Assembly: GCF_900110225.1 (NCBI RefSeq)
Contig: NZ_FOCW01000001.1
Coordinates: 1,116,001 to 1,180,000, forward strand
Direction of reading: 5' to 3'
DNA: 64,000 nt
From: Allobrachymonas denitrificans DSM 15123
Lineage (GTDB): Bacteria; Pseudomonadota; Gammaproteobacteria; Burkholderiales; Burkholderiaceae_C
Under the pieces are notes generated by a model. It searched no databases and was not told where the DNA came from. It was given only the letters and a program-made list of their open reading frames with translations. Numbering within the stretch: position 1 is the stretch's first letter; each line of letters starts with the position of its first letter. The position numbers and the translations under genes were made by a program. Positions 55,745-64,000 of this stretch are shown here, piece by piece.

Positions 55745-55772
55745 CCCAAATCCTTTGCAGGAATAGCAGCCC

Positions 55773-56444
55773 ATGACACAAGACGAACTCAAAACCCTGG
55801 TCGGCCAGGCCGCCCTCAACTATGTCACTCCCGGCACCATCGTAGGCGTGGGCACCGGATCGACCGTCAACAAGTTCATCGAAGCGCTGGGCACCATGAA
55901 GGACCAGATCCAGGGCGCAGTGAGCAGCTCTGTCGCCTCGACCGAACGCCTGCAGGCGCTGGGCATTCCGGTGTTCCCGGCGGAAGAGGTGGAGTGGCTG
56001 GATGTCTACATCGACGGCGCCGACGAGATCGATGGCCACGGTTACATGATCAAGGGCGGCGGCGCGGCGCTCACGCGCGAGAAAATCGTGGCTGCCCAGA
56101 GTCGCCGCTTCGTGTGTATCGCCGATGCCAGCAAGCGCGTGGAAGCGCTGGGCGCGTTTCCGCTGCCGGTGGAAATCATTCCGATGGCAGCCGGCCGCAT
56201 CATGCGCCAGTTCGAGGAGATGGGTGGTCAGGCCAATATCCGCCTGAAAGATGGCGTTCCGCTTGTCACCGACAACGGCCAGCACATCCTTGACGTGCAT
56301 GGCCTGCGCATCACCGATCCGCTGGCCTTCGAGAACCTGGTCAACCAGTGGCCCGGCGTGGTCACGGTGGGGGTGTTTGCCCACCAGAAGGCGCATGTGT
56401 GCCTGCTGGGGACGGAGCATGGCGTGGAGACGCTGCTCTACTGA
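55773..56444 (+). CDS. rpiA: Ribose-5-phosphate isomerase A
   Basis: RpiA interconverts ribose 5-phosphate and ribulose 5-phosphate, supplying PRPP precursors. The 223-residue enzyme shows GIGTGSTV-like [16 protein letters not shown] (about 26-41), DGADEID (82-88), and [14 protein letters not shown] (93-106), the family's catalytic block. AGGAA 9 nt upstream supports ATG 55773. A terminator follows at 56502-56533 before the convergent gdhA. Confidence 0.97.
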   Translation: MTQDELKTLVGQAALNYVTPGTIVGVGTGSTVNKFIEALGTMKDQIQGAVSSSVASTERLQALGIPVFPAEEVEWLDVYIDGADEIDGHGYMIKGGGAALTREKIVAAQSRRFVCIADASKRVEALGAFPLPVEIIPMAAGRIMRQFEEMGGQANIRLKDGVPLVTDNGQHILDVHGLRITDPLAFENLVNQWPGVVTVGVFAHQKAHVCLLGTEHGVETLLY

Positions 56445-56501
56445 GTGCAGAGGTTTCATGCAGACGACCACCTTGTCTTCAACCCGGTCCGCAGGTAAGA
56501 A

Positions 56502-56533
56502 AAAACCCGGTCGGTGCAAACCTTCCGGGTTTT
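56502..56533. terminator. Bidirectional terminator between rpiA and gdhA
   Basis: AAAACCCGG / CCGGGTTTT forms a 9-bp stem with a 14-nt loop. The A/T ends give T-runs on both strands, so it can end rpiA and gdhA transcripts. Confidence 0.85.
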
Positions 56534-56576
56534 CTGTTGTCTGCCTCCAATGGGAGGCAGCTTCACGCTTAGACGA

Positions 56577-57929
56577 TCAGCAAACGCCTTGAGCCAGCAT
56601 GGCGTCGGCCACTTTCACGAAACCGGCGATGTTGGCACCGTTCACGTAGTTGACGCGGCCCTTGCCGTCCTTGCTGCCGTAAGCCACGCAGTTGCTGTGG
56701 ATGTCGGTCATGATGTTCAGCAGCTTGGCGTCCACTTCCTGGCTGCTCCAGTACAGGCGCTGGGCACCCTGGGCCATTTCCAGGCCGGACACGGCCACGC
56801 CACCGGCGTTGCTGGCCTTGCCCGGAGCGTACAGCACCTGCTCGTTGGCCAGGAACACGTCCACGGCTTCCAGCGTGCTGGGCATGTTGGCGCCTTCGGC
56901 CACGCAGATCACGCCGTTCTTCACCAGGGTCTTGGCGTCGTCTTCGTTCAGTTCGTTCTGGGTGGCGCAGGGCAGGGCGATGTCCACCGGGATGTGCCAG
57001 GGCGTCTTGCCGTCGATGTATTCCAGACCGAACTGCTGGGCAAACTCGCTCATGCGGCCGCGCTTCTCGTTCTTCAGGTCCATCAGGGCCAGCAGCTTCT
57101 CTTTCGTAAAGCCGTTGGCGTCATACACGGTGCCGTTGGAGTCGGAGGCGGTCACCACCTTGGCGCCGAATTCCATGGCCTTCTCGATGGCATATTGGGC
57201 CACGTTGCCGGAACCGGACACGGAAACGGTCTTGCCTTCCATGGAATTGCCGGCGTGCTGCAGCATGGCCTGGGCGAAGTACACCGTGCCGTAGCCGGTG
57301 GCTTCCGGACGGATCAGGCTGCCGCCGTAGGTCAGGCCGCGGCCGGTGAAGACGGTGCCGGTGTTGTTCGACAGCTTCTTCATCATGCCGTTCATGAAGC
57401 CCACTTCACGCGCGCCCACGCCGATGTCGCCAGCCGGCACGTCGGTGTCGGGGCCGATGTGGCGGTACAGCTCGGTCATCAGCGCCTGGCAGAAGCGCAT
57501 CACTTCGTTGTCGCTCTTGCCCTTGGGATCGAAGTCGGAGCCGCCCTTGCCGCCGCCCATGGGCAGGGTGGTCAGCGCGTTCTTGAAGGTCTGCTCGAAA
57601 GCCAGGAACTTCAGGATCGACAGGTTGACGGAGGGGTGGAAGCGCATGCCGCCCTTGAACGGGCCGATGGCGTTGCTGTGCTGGATGCGGAAGGCGCGGT
57701 TGACGTGGGTCTGGCCCTTGTCATCCTGCCAGCTCACGCGGAACTGGACCACACGCTCGGGCTCGCACAGGCGCTCGAGCAGGGCTTGCTGGGCGTAGCG
57801 CGGATTCTGCTGCACGAACGGCCACAGGCTCGACAAGACCTCTTTCACCGCCTGCAGGAATTCGGGTTGATTGGGGTCGCGCTTGATCAGCGTGGCCAGG
57901 AAAGAGTCGAGAGAGGAGTTTTGTAGCAT
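56577..57929 (-). CDS. gdhA: Glutamate dehydrogenase, NADP-specific
   Basis: GdhA makes glutamate from 2-oxoglutarate and ammonia with NADPH. The 450-residue product matches bacterial GdhA (about 447). It contains GPFKGGMRFHPSVN near 89, PMGGGKGGSDFDPKGKS with catalytic Lys128, and DVPAGDIGVG near 165. The nucleotide-binding SGSGNVAQYA motif (third position Ser instead of the more common G) is near 239. The start MLQNSSLDSFL is at ATG 57929. The 364-nt region upstream (57930-58293) is its likely promoter region. Confidence 0.96.
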   Translation of the reverse strand: MLQNSSLDSFLATLIKRDPNQPEFLQAVKEVLSSLWPFVQQNPRYAQQALLERLCEPERVVQFRVSWQDDKGQTHVNRAFRIQHSNAIGPFKGGMRFHPSVNLSILKFLAFEQTFKNALTTLPMGGGKGGSDFDPKGKSDNEVMRFCQALMTELYRHIGPDTDVPAGDIGVGAREVGFMNGMMKKLSNNTGTVFTGRGLTYGGSLIRPEATGYGTVYFAQAMLQHAGNSMEGKTVSVSGSGNVAQYAIEKAMEFGAKVVTASDSNGTVYDANGFTKEKLLALMDLKNEKRGRMSEFAQQFGLEYIDGKTPWHIPVDIALPCATQNELNEDDAKTLVKNGVICVAEGANMPSTLEAVDVFLANEQVLYAPGKASNAGGVAVSGLEMAQGAQRLYWSSQEVDAKLLNIMTDIHSNCVAYGSKDGKGRVNYVNGANIAGFVKVADAMLAQGVC

Positions 57930-58293
57930 CTTGTCGTGCCCGTATCGTGAGAGATGAGGAAACCCCCGGAGAGGCACACAGTCACGCACACACGACACAA
58001 CCCTGCGCTCTTACCGGATCAGGGCAGGTATTAACCCGCCACAAAGGCGGTCAGAACTTCGTCCGTATCACACTTTGCAAAGCGATTTTACAGACGTCGA
58101 AAGCATCCATGGGAACTTTTGGGCCCACGAATTGATGCAGCGCACCATTGTTACGGATGCGTCAAGCAAAAATGTTGCCGTGATGAGACGTTGAACCGTT
58201 TCGCAGCGCCCTGAATCCCAGCGTTTTTGTCATGTTTGGGCGGGAGAAAAACGCGGGTTGGTCAGGGTTCTGGGGCAGCAGAGGGTGACGACA
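57930..58293 (-). other. Intergenic region upstream of gdhA
   Basis: A 364-nt gap between the oligopeptidase stop and the gdhA start. I see no convincing ORF. It has a 5-bp hairpin CCGCC-ACAAA-GGCGG (58036-58050) and a minus-strand TAAAAT-like hexamer around 58086-58091 with no good -35. It is more AT-rich than the flanking genes and presumably holds the gdhA promoter and a leader of unknown length. Confidence 0.5.
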
Positions 58294-60366
58294 TCAGGCC
58301 ACCTCGGCCATGCCCTGGTGCCGCAGCAGCGCCTCGATGCTGGGCGCACGGCCACGGAAGGCCTTGAACGATTCCATCGCCGGGCGACTGCCGCCGCGCT
58401 CCAGGATTTCCTCGCGGAAGCGGCGTGCCGTCGCCGGATCCGGTGTGCCGTCGAAGGCTGCGGTTTCCTCGAAGGCGCCGTAGGCGTCGGCGCTCAGCAC
58501 TTCTGCCCACTTGTAACTGTAGTAGCCGGCCGAATAGCCGCCTGCGAAGATGTGGCTGAAGGTGTGCGCCATGCGGTTCCATTCCGGCGGCAGAATCACC
58601 GCCACTTCCTGGCGCACGGCGTGCAGCAACGGCATCACGTCGACCGGGGCCGGAGTCTGGCTGTGCAGCAGCATGTCGAACAGGGCGAACTCCACCTGGC
58701 GCAGCGTCTGCATGCCGCTCTGGAAGTTGCGCGCCGCCAGCATGCGGTCATACAGCTCGCGCGGCAGCGGCTCGCCGGTGTCCACGTGCGCCGTCATGTC
58801 GCGCAGAACGTTCCATTCCCAGCAGAAGTTTTCCATGAACTGGCTGGGCAGTTCCACGGCGTCCCACTCCACGCCGCTGATGCCGGACACATCGTGCTCG
58901 TTCACCTGCGTCAGCATGTGGTGCAGGCCGTGGCCGGTCTCGTGGAACAGGGTGATGACGTCGTCGTGCGTGAGCAGCGGGGGCTTGCCGCCGACACCTT
59001 CGGCGAAGTTGCAGACCAGGTGTGCCACCGGCGTCTGCAGGCTGCCGTCATCGGGGCGCACCCAACGCGCACGCACATCATCCATCCAGGCGCCACCGCG
59101 CTTGCCCTGGCGGGCGGGCGGATCCAGGTAGAACTGGCCGACCAGCACGCCATTGCGCTCCAGCCGGTAGAACTCCACGCTGTCGTGCCAGACGGGAGCG
59201 TGGTCGCGCCGGATGCTCACATCGAACAGGCTCTCGACAATCTTGAACAGGCCGGCCAGCACCTTGGGCGCCGGGAAGTACTGCTTCACTTCCTGCTCGC
59301 TGAAGGCGTAGCGCGCTTCCTTGAGTTTTTCGCTGATATAGGGCCAGTCCCAGGGCTGCGGATCGGTCATGCCCAGTTGTGCTGCGGCAAATTCACGCAG
59401 GTCGGCCACGTCTTTCTCGGCGTACGGACGGGCCTTGATGGCCAGGTCGCGCAGAAAGCTGATGACTTCATCCGGGCGGTCTGCCATCTTGGGCACCAGA
59501 GACACCTCGGCAAAGGTGCCATAGCCCAGCAGTGCCGCTTCTTCCTGACGCAGGGCCAGGATCTCTGCCATCACGGCGCTGTTGTCGAACTTGACTGCGT
59601 CGCCGTCCGCCTGGTCGGAAGCGCGGGTGTTGTAGGCACGGTAGAGCGTCTGGCGCAGGGCGCTGCTGTCCGCAAACTGCATCACCGGCAGGTAGCTGGG
59701 GATCTTCAGTGTGAGCTTGTAGCCGTCCTTGCCATCCGCCTCTGCAGCGGCTCGGGCTGCATCGATCACATCCTTCGGCACTCCTTTGAGTTCGTCGAGT
59801 GTGGCGTAGTAGGCCCAGCCGTCCGTGGCATCCAGCGCGTTCTCGCTGAACTTCTGCGTCAACTCGGCCATGCGTTCCTGGATGGCGGCGTAGCGTTCAC
59901 GGTCTGCGCCTTGCAGCTCGGCACCGCTCAGCACGAATCCGCGCAGTGCGTTTTTCAGGGCCTGCTGCTGCTCGGCATTCAGGCTGGAGGCGTCAATGGT
60001 TTTGTATTTGGCATAGAGGCGCTCATCGGCGCCCAGGCGCGTCCAGAAGTCGGACACGGCAGGCAGCATGGCGTTGTAGGCGGCGCGCAACTCGGGCGTT
60101 TCGTTGACGCTCTTGAGGTGGCCGACTGCACCCCAGGCACGGCCCAGCTTTTCGGTGGCAACGTCCAGCGTGCCTGCGAGAGCCTGCCATTGGGCCGGAA
60201 ACTCCGGCGCCGTCACCGTGTTCAGAGCCGCATCAGCCTCGGCCAGCAACTGCGTGATGGCCGGAGCCACATGTTCCGGCTGGATCTGGTCGAACAGCGG
60301 CAGGGCGCTGAAATCGAGCAGGGGGTTGGAAGAGGGGATGGAGGAGGCAGGAGTCGATGCAGTCAT
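58294..60366 (-). CDS. prlC: Oligopeptidase A, M3 family metallopeptidase
   Basis: A cytoplasmic zinc oligopeptidase that degrades peptides such as released signal peptides. The 690-residue protein has the M3 signature FHETGHGLHHM, with HETGH at residues 475-479. A Glu ligand follows around 503 in SQFMENFCWEW. The N-terminal half is helical and charged, typical of the family (E. coli OpdA is 680). ATG 60366 starts a Ser/Pro-rich short leader. It lies downstream of folD, separated by a 15-bp perfect inverted repeat. Confidence 0.94.
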   Translation of the reverse strand: MTASTPASSIPSSNPLLDFSALPLFDQIQPEHVAPAITQLLAEADAALNTVTAPEFPAQWQALAGTLDVATEKLGRAWGAVGHLKSVNETPELRAAYNAMLPAVSDFWTRLGADERLYAKYKTIDASSLNAEQQQALKNALRGFVLSGAELQGADRERYAAIQERMAELTQKFSENALDATDGWAYYATLDELKGVPKDVIDAARAAAEADGKDGYKLTLKIPSYLPVMQFADSSALRQTLYRAYNTRASDQADGDAVKFDNSAVMAEILALRQEEAALLGYGTFAEVSLVPKMADRPDEVISFLRDLAIKARPYAEKDVADLREFAAAQLGMTDPQPWDWPYISEKLKEARYAFSEQEVKQYFPAPKVLAGLFKIVESLFDVSIRRDHAPVWHDSVEFYRLERNGVLVGQFYLDPPARQGKRGGAWMDDVRARWVRPDDGSLQTPVAHLVCNFAEGVGGKPPLLTHDDVITLFHETGHGLHHMLTQVNEHDVSGISGVEWDAVELPSQFMENFCWEWNVLRDMTAHVDTGEPLPRELYDRMLAARNFQSGMQTLRQVEFALFDMLLHSQTPAPVDVMPLLHAVRQEVAVILPPEWNRMAHTFSHIFAGGYSAGYYSYKWAEVLSADAYGAFEETAAFDGTPDPATARRFREEILERGGSRPAMESFKAFRGRAPSIEALLRHQGMAEVA

Positions 60367-60429
60367 CCTGCCAATGTAAGGCTGAACGCCGGCCCTTCAA
60401 GGGTGGCAGCCAAGAGCCCTTGCGTTGGG

Positions 60430-60463
60430 CAAGGAGTTGCATTGCCAGCAATGCAACTCCTTG
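60430..60463. repeat. 15-bp perfect inverted repeat between folD and prlC
   Basis: Arms 60430-60444 and 60449-60463 are fully complementary, with a CCAG tetraloop. Neither strand has a T-run after the stem. An overlapping alternative stem CCTTGC / GCAAGG (60417-60434 region) is mutually exclusive with it. It fits an RNA-stability or attenuating hairpin better than a standard terminator. Confidence 0.75.
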
Positions 60464-60469
60464 AGCGCA

Positions 60470-61327
60470 TCAACGTGCAGCAGCGTCGCGCTCGGCCGCT
60501 TCGATGGTATTCACCAGCAGCATGGTGATGGTCATGGGACCGACGCCGCCTGGAACCGGCGTGATGTAGCCAGCCACTTCCTTCACGCCCTCGAAGTCCA
60601 CGTCGCCGCAGAGTTTGCCTTCGTCGTTGCGGTTCATGCCCACGTCCAGCACCACGGCACCGGGCTTGACCATGTCGGCTGTCAGCACGTTGCGCTTGCC
60701 GACTGCGGCCACGATCACATCGGCCTGCAGGGTCTGCGCCTTCAGGTCGGCCGTGCGGCTGTGGCAGACGGTGACGGTGGCATCCTTGGCTAGCAGCATC
60801 AGTGCCATGGGCTTGCCCACGATGTTGCTGCGGCCGATCACCACGGCGTGCTTGCCCTTCAGGTCGTAGCCGATGCTTTCCAGCATCTTCATGCAGCCAT
60901 AGGGCGTGCAGGGCCAGAAGCCGGGCATGCCGGTCATCAGGGCGCCGGCGCTGGCGATGTGGAAGCCGTCCACGTCCTTGGCAGGGCTGATGGCTTCGAT
61001 CACCTTCTGGGCATCGATGTGTGCGGGCAGCGGCAGTTGCACCAGAATGCCGTGGATGGACGGATCCTGGTTCAGGGCATCGACGCGGGCCAGCAGTTCG
61101 GCTTCGGTCATTGACGCCTCGTACTTTTCCAGCACGGAGTGCAGGCCGTTGTCCTCGCAGGCCTTGACCTTGTTGCGCACGTAGACCTGGCTTGCCGGGT
61201 TGTCGCCCACCAGCACCACGGCCAGACCGGGAGTGATGCCCTTGGCCTTGAGCGCAGCAGCGCGTTCTGCCACTTCGCCGCGCAGTTTCCGGGAGAGTTC
61301 GTTACCGTTGATGAGTTGAGCAGTCAT
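60470..61327 (-). CDS. folD: Methylene-tetrahydrofolate dehydrogenase/cyclohydrolase
   Basis: FolD interconverts 5,10-methylene-, 5,10-methenyl- and 10-formyl-THF, feeding one-carbon units to purines, thymidylate and fMet. The 285-residue protein has [16 protein letters not shown] (38-53) with catalytic Lys53. It also has [12 protein letters not shown] near 96, the NADP loop [15 protein letters not shown] near 163, and [17 protein letters not shown] near the C-terminus. The start is ATG 61327; ten extra codons upstream are open but lack family similarity. A terminator for the regulator operon lies just upstream. Confidence 0.97.
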   Translation of the reverse strand: MTAQLINGNELSRKLRGEVAERAAALKAKGITPGLAVVLVGDNPASQVYVRNKVKACEDNGLHSVLEKYEASMTEAELLARVDALNQDPSIHGILVQLPLPAHIDAQKVIEAISPAKDVDGFHIASAGALMTGMPGFWPCTPYGCMKMLESIGYDLKGKHAVVIGRSNIVGKPMALMLLAKDATVTVCHSRTADLKAQTLQADVIVAAVGKRNVLTADMVKPGAVVLDVGMNRNDEGKLCGDVDFEGVKEVAGYITPVPGGVGPMTITMLLVNTIEAAERDAAAR

Positions 61328-61355
61328 GGGAGATCCGGGAAAAATGGGAGTGATC

Positions 61356-61384
61356 AAAAAAACATTCCCGCTCGGGCGGGAATG
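61356..61384 (-). terminator. Intrinsic terminator of the two-component operon
   Basis: On the minus strand CATTCCCGC pairs with GCGGGAATG (9 bp, 4-nt loop) and seven T residues follow (61362-61356). It lies 27 nt after the response-regulator stop and before folD. Confidence 0.9.
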
Positions 61385-61410
61385 CAGGATTCAGCGGCAG
61401 GGCGCCACGC

Positions 61411-62037
61411 TCAGGACTTGGGTGCGTTGGAACTCAGGGCCACCTTGAGCAGATCCGCCACCGTATTGGCGTTGAGTTTTTCCATGATGTTGGCGCGGTG
61501 CGCCTCTACCGTCTTGATGCTGATGTTCAGGTCGTCGGCAATCTGCTTGTTCAGGCGGCCGGCCACGATACGCTCCAGCACTTGGGCTTCGCGGTTGGTC
61601 AGCTTGCCCAGCAGCGATTCGCGCGTGCTGGCCTGCTGGTGCTCGGCAAAGGCGGCACGGGCGCGGTCCAGCATCTTCTCGACCAGGGTTTCCAGGTCTT
61701 CCTCGCGGAAGGGCTTCTGGATGAAGTCGAGCGCGCCTTTCTTCATGGTTTCCACCGCCATGGGCACGTCGCCATGGCCGGTGATGAACACCACGGGCAG
61801 CGGCGACTTGCGCTCGATCAGGCGATCCTGCAGGTCCAGACCGCTCATGCCGTCCATGCGGATGTCCACGAACATGCACGCAACTTCGCGCGGGTCGTAG
61901 CGGCTGAGGAAGGTTTCGGCGGAGTCGAAGCAGCGCACGCGGTAGCCCTTGCCCTCGAGCAGCCACTGCAGCGAGTCGCGCACGGCCTCGTCATCATCCA
62001 CGACGTAAATGGTGCCTTTTTCTGGAATCAAGCTCAT
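61411..62037 (-). CDS. FixJ/DctR-type response regulator
   Basis: A 208-residue response regulator. The receiver domain has acidic Asp14-16, phospho-acceptor Asp58 in FVDIRMDG and Lys108 in QKPF. A LuxR-type HTH domain follows (about 142-205: LTNREAQVLERIVAGRLNKQIAD and SIKTVEAHRANIMEKL in short pieces). This is the FixJ/DctR arrangement, used in other bacteria for oxygen or C4-dicarboxylate control. The target is unknown here. ATG 62037 overlaps the kinase stop (ATGA), so expression is coupled. Confidence 0.9.
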   Translation of the reverse strand: MSLIPEKGTIYVVDDDEAVRDSLQWLLEGKGYRVRCFDSAETFLSRYDPREVACMFVDIRMDGMSGLDLQDRLIERKSPLPVVFITGHGDVPMAVETMKKGALDFIQKPFREEDLETLVEKMLDRARAAFAEHQQASTRESLLGKLTNREAQVLERIVAGRLNKQIADDLNISIKTVEAHRANIMEKLNANTVADLLKVALSSNAPKS

Positions 62038-64000
62038 GATGTGATCGTCTGTGAGTCGCGGGAAACAGGAGTGGTGGGAATCGGCAGCCAGAACGTGAAG
62101 CGGCAACCAGTCACCATATTGTCATTGTAGATGTTCTCGGCCATCAATCGGCCCTGGTGCGATTCAACAATGCTGCGGCACAGGTTCAGGCCGATGCCCA
62201 TGCCCTCGGCCTTGGTGGTGTAGAAAGCCTCGAACAGGTGGTCCAGCGTCTCCTGCGACAGGCCCGAGCCCTGATCCTCGATGCTGAATTCGATCACCGG
62301 GCGATCCTCGCGCACTGCGGTGCTGACGTCCAGCCGCACATGGCGGCGTTCGGCCAGCATGCCTGCCAGATCGATGGCTTCAGCTGCATTCTTGAGCAGG
62401 TTGATCAGCACCTGCTCCACCAGAATCTTGTCCACGCGCAGGATGGGCAGGCCGCGTTCCACGCGGTATTGCAGGCGCACGTTGCGACGGCGCATTTCGA
62501 TTTCGGCGAGCTCGACCGCTTCCACCACCATGGTTTCGACATCGGCATCCGAGTAGTTCGGCGTGCTGCGCTTCACGAAGGTACGGATGCGCTGGATGAT
62601 CTGTCCGGCACGCTGGGCCTGGCGCGAGGTCTTGTCCAGCGCACCCAGCAGCGCCTCCTGGTCGATCTGGCCATTGCGCAGGCGGCTGATCATGCCGTTG
62701 CAGTAATTGTTGATGGCGGTGAGCGGCTGGTTCAGTTCATGCGCCACGCTGGAGGCCATCTCGCCCATGGTCACCAGACGGCTGGCGGCCTGCGCACGCG
62801 CTTCGTGCTGGGCGCTCTGTTCCTCGGCCTGGCGGCGTGCCGTGATGTCGGTGGCCACGACCAGTTGCGCCAGGCGTCCGTCGACCCATTCCAGATAGCG
62901 TGAGCGCACCTCGATCCACTTGCCGAGTCCGGCCAGATAGATCTCGGTATTGTTGCTGGCATCCTGCAGGGCCGTGGTGGGCAGACCTGCCAGGGTGTCT
63001 TCGCCATTGCGCGCCACGCCTTCGACTGGGGCGCCCGGACTGCCGGCCTTGGTCAGCATCTGCATGTGGCCGGCTGCGTTGTCATCCGTGAACCAGTGGC
63101 GGTAGGCCTGGTTGGCAAACAGCAACTCCTTGCTGCCCAGCGGCGCTACCGAGATGCTTACGTCGAGTGCATCGAGCACGCGCGTGAAACGCTCGTAGGC
63201 GTTGGTCAGTTGGCGCTTGATGCGGTTGGGCTCGGTAATGTCCGTCATCGAGGACATCCAGCCCGTTTGCCGTCCGTCAACCCCGATCAGGGGGGACATG
63301 TAGATGCGTGCTTCGAAGGTGGTGCCGTTCTTGCGCAGCACGCGCATCACGTAGCCGCCCTGGGGAATCTGGTCCTGCAAGGTCTTGCTCAGGATGCGGT
63401 GGTGGCGCGTGTGATCGTCCTCATGCCAGAAGGAATAGGGCGGGCGCTGCCCGATCAGTTCCTCGGCGCTCCAGCCGGTCATCTGGCAGAACGCGGAGTT
63501 GACATAGCTGATGCGGCCGTCCAGATCCAGCGCCCGCATGCCGATGACCAGCGAGTTTTCCATGGCGCGGCGGAAGCTGGTTTCGGACAGCAACTCCTGC
63601 TGCGAGCGCTGGCGGCGGCGCAGGTGCAGCCAGTTGGCAATCAGCATCCAGGCCGTGAGCGCACTCAGCGCCAAGACCAGCAGGAACAGGCCGCGATTGG
63701 TCATACTGCCGCTGGCACGGTAGGCACGCAGGTGCAGCGTCAGTACATTGTCGACCGTGGCCAGCGGTGCGTTGTAGACACTGCTGTGCATGGAGGACCA
63801 GAGCTGCCACCAGGCAATCTTTTCGTCGTCCGGGTTCACGCTCTGTCCTGCCACCACGCGCTTGTGTGCGTCCATCAGCGACACGGCGTAGCTGGCGAAC
63901 ACATCGGAGGGAATGGCGTAATACAGCAGGGAAGACAAGTTGTAGCGGGCGTACAGGAAGCTGTCGGGTGCATCACGCTGCCCCAGCGGCAACATGAAGG
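62034..64000 (-). CDS. PAS-domain sensor histidine kinase (5' partial)
   Basis: The kinase partner of the downstream regulator. The frame runs off the right edge, so the N-terminus is missing. The visible part begins with what looks like the end of a periplasmic domain, then a membrane helix (LFLLVLALSALTAWMLIAN region). Two PAS domains follow (about 63550-63200 and 63180-62860). The transmitter has H-box AHELNQPLTAINNYCNG, N-box INLLKNAAEAI, G1 DQGSGLS and G2 GMGIGLNLC. This DctS/FixL-like layout suggests sensing of a small molecule such as a C4-dicarboxylate, which is inference only. Confidence 0.9.
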   Translation of the reverse strand, partial: FMLPLGQRDAPDSFLYARYNLSSLLYYAIPSDVFASYAVSLMDAHKRVVAGQSVNPDDEKIAWWQLWSSMHSSVYNAPLATVDNVLTLHLRAYRASGSMTNRGLFLLVLALSALTAWMLIANWLHLRRRQRSQQELLSETSFRRAMENSLVIGMRALDLDGRISYVNSAFCQMTGWSAEELIGQRPPYSFWHEDDHTRHHRILSKTLQDQIPQGGYVMRVLRKNGTTFEARIYMSPLIGVDGRQTGWMSSMTDITEPNRIKRQLTNAYERFTRVLDALDVSISVAPLGSKELLFANQAYRHWFTDDNAAGHMQMLTKAGSPGAPVEGVARNGEDTLAGLPTTALQDASNNTEIYLAGLGKWIEVRSRYLEWVDGRLAQLVVATDITARRQAEEQSAQHEARAQAASRLVTMGEMASSVAHELNQPLTAINNYCNGMISRLRNGQIDQEALLGALDKTSRQAQRAGQIIQRIRTFVKRSTPNYSDADVETMVVEAVELAEIEMRRRNVRLQYRVERGLPILRVDKILVEQVLINLLKNAAEAIDLAGMLAERRHVRLDVSTAVREDRPVIEFSIEDQGSGLSQETLDHLFEAFYTTKAEGMGIGLNLCRSIVESHQGRLMAENIYNDNMVTGCRFTFWLPIPTTPVSRDSQTITS

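Noticed and set aside
57998-58091. Possible promoter hexamers or an attenuator upstream of gdhA
   Set aside because: No -35/-10 pair at acceptable spacing and no T-run after the small hairpin, so nothing specific can be claimed.

Overview
The window is about 64 kb of GC-rich chromosome (no base-composition calculation was done) with densely packed genes on both strands. I see no tRNA, rRNA, insertion sequence, prophage or CRISPR array. Protein content and gene order point to a betaproteobacterium of the Burkholderiales, most likely Comamonadaceae or a near relative. The evidence is the infB-rbfA-truB-typA block, smpB divergent from ratA-rnfH and followed by guaB-guaA, the hfq-hflX-hflK-hflC-DUF2065-hisZ-purA chain, and a TadA fused to an alpha/beta-hydrolase domain. 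No species name can be given from the sequence alone.

Layout. 1-6.1 kb: translation and ribosome-maturation genes (infB 5'-truncated by the window edge, rbfA, truB, typA) closed by a strong terminator. 6.1-9.7 kb: an EamA-type exporter translationally overlapped by a 3-hydroxyisobutyryl-CoA-hydrolase-like gene, then a TrpB2-type tryptophan synthase beta chain. 9.8-14.9 kb: smpB, divergent from ratA-rnfH-lipoprotein, then guaB-guaA. 15-24.6 kb: a small unknown ORF, the tadA fusion, an LD-carboxypeptidase, riboflavin synthase, the pqiABC lipid-transport operon, a YdcF-like membrane protein and ferrochelatase. 24.8-34.2 kb: hfq-hflX-hflKC-DUF2065-hisZ-purA, a phosphoribosyltransferase, DUF2062 and a cystathionine beta-lyase. 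34.3-45.5 kb: tesA divergent from ybbA, rlmB, a class III-type sirtuin, a small lipoprotein, a YgiQ radical-SAM protein, an EF-G paralogue, a PagL-like lipid A deacylase and a DEAD-box RNA helicase with a long leader. 45.6-50.1 kb (minus strand): guaC, a patatin lipoprotein, a GlxR-type reductase and a chorismatase. 50.2-64 kb: uvrD/rep-type helicase, an NlpE-like lipoprotein, an LhgO-like oxidase, pyrD, rpiA, gdhA, an M3 oligopeptidase, folD and a FixJ/DctR-type response regulator with its PAS-containing kinase, which runs off the right edge.

How the genes fit together. Purine interconversion is heavily represented: GuaB and GuaA (IMP to XMP to GMP), PurA (IMP to adenylosuccinate), GuaC (GMP back to IMP) and a PRPP-motif phosphoribosyltransferase. 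Envelope maintenance is a second theme (PqiABC, LdcA, YdcF-like, PagL-like, NlpE-like, patatin lipoprotein, HflKC). Translation and RNA metabolism is a third (IF-2, RbfA, TruB, TypA, SmpB, HflX, Hfq, TadA, RlmB, EF-G paralogue, DEAD-box helicase).

This is core rather than accessory DNA. I do not claim a new defence or mobile system. The points most worth checking are a terminator-like hairpin in the guaC leader, the TadA C-terminal domain with Asp where the nucleophilic Ser should be, an in-frame GGCGAT microsatellite at the end of hflX, a 14-nt palindrome upstream of hfq, a 15-bp perfect inverted repeat between folD and the oligopeptidase gene, and a promoter plus roughly 180-nt leader before the helicase.
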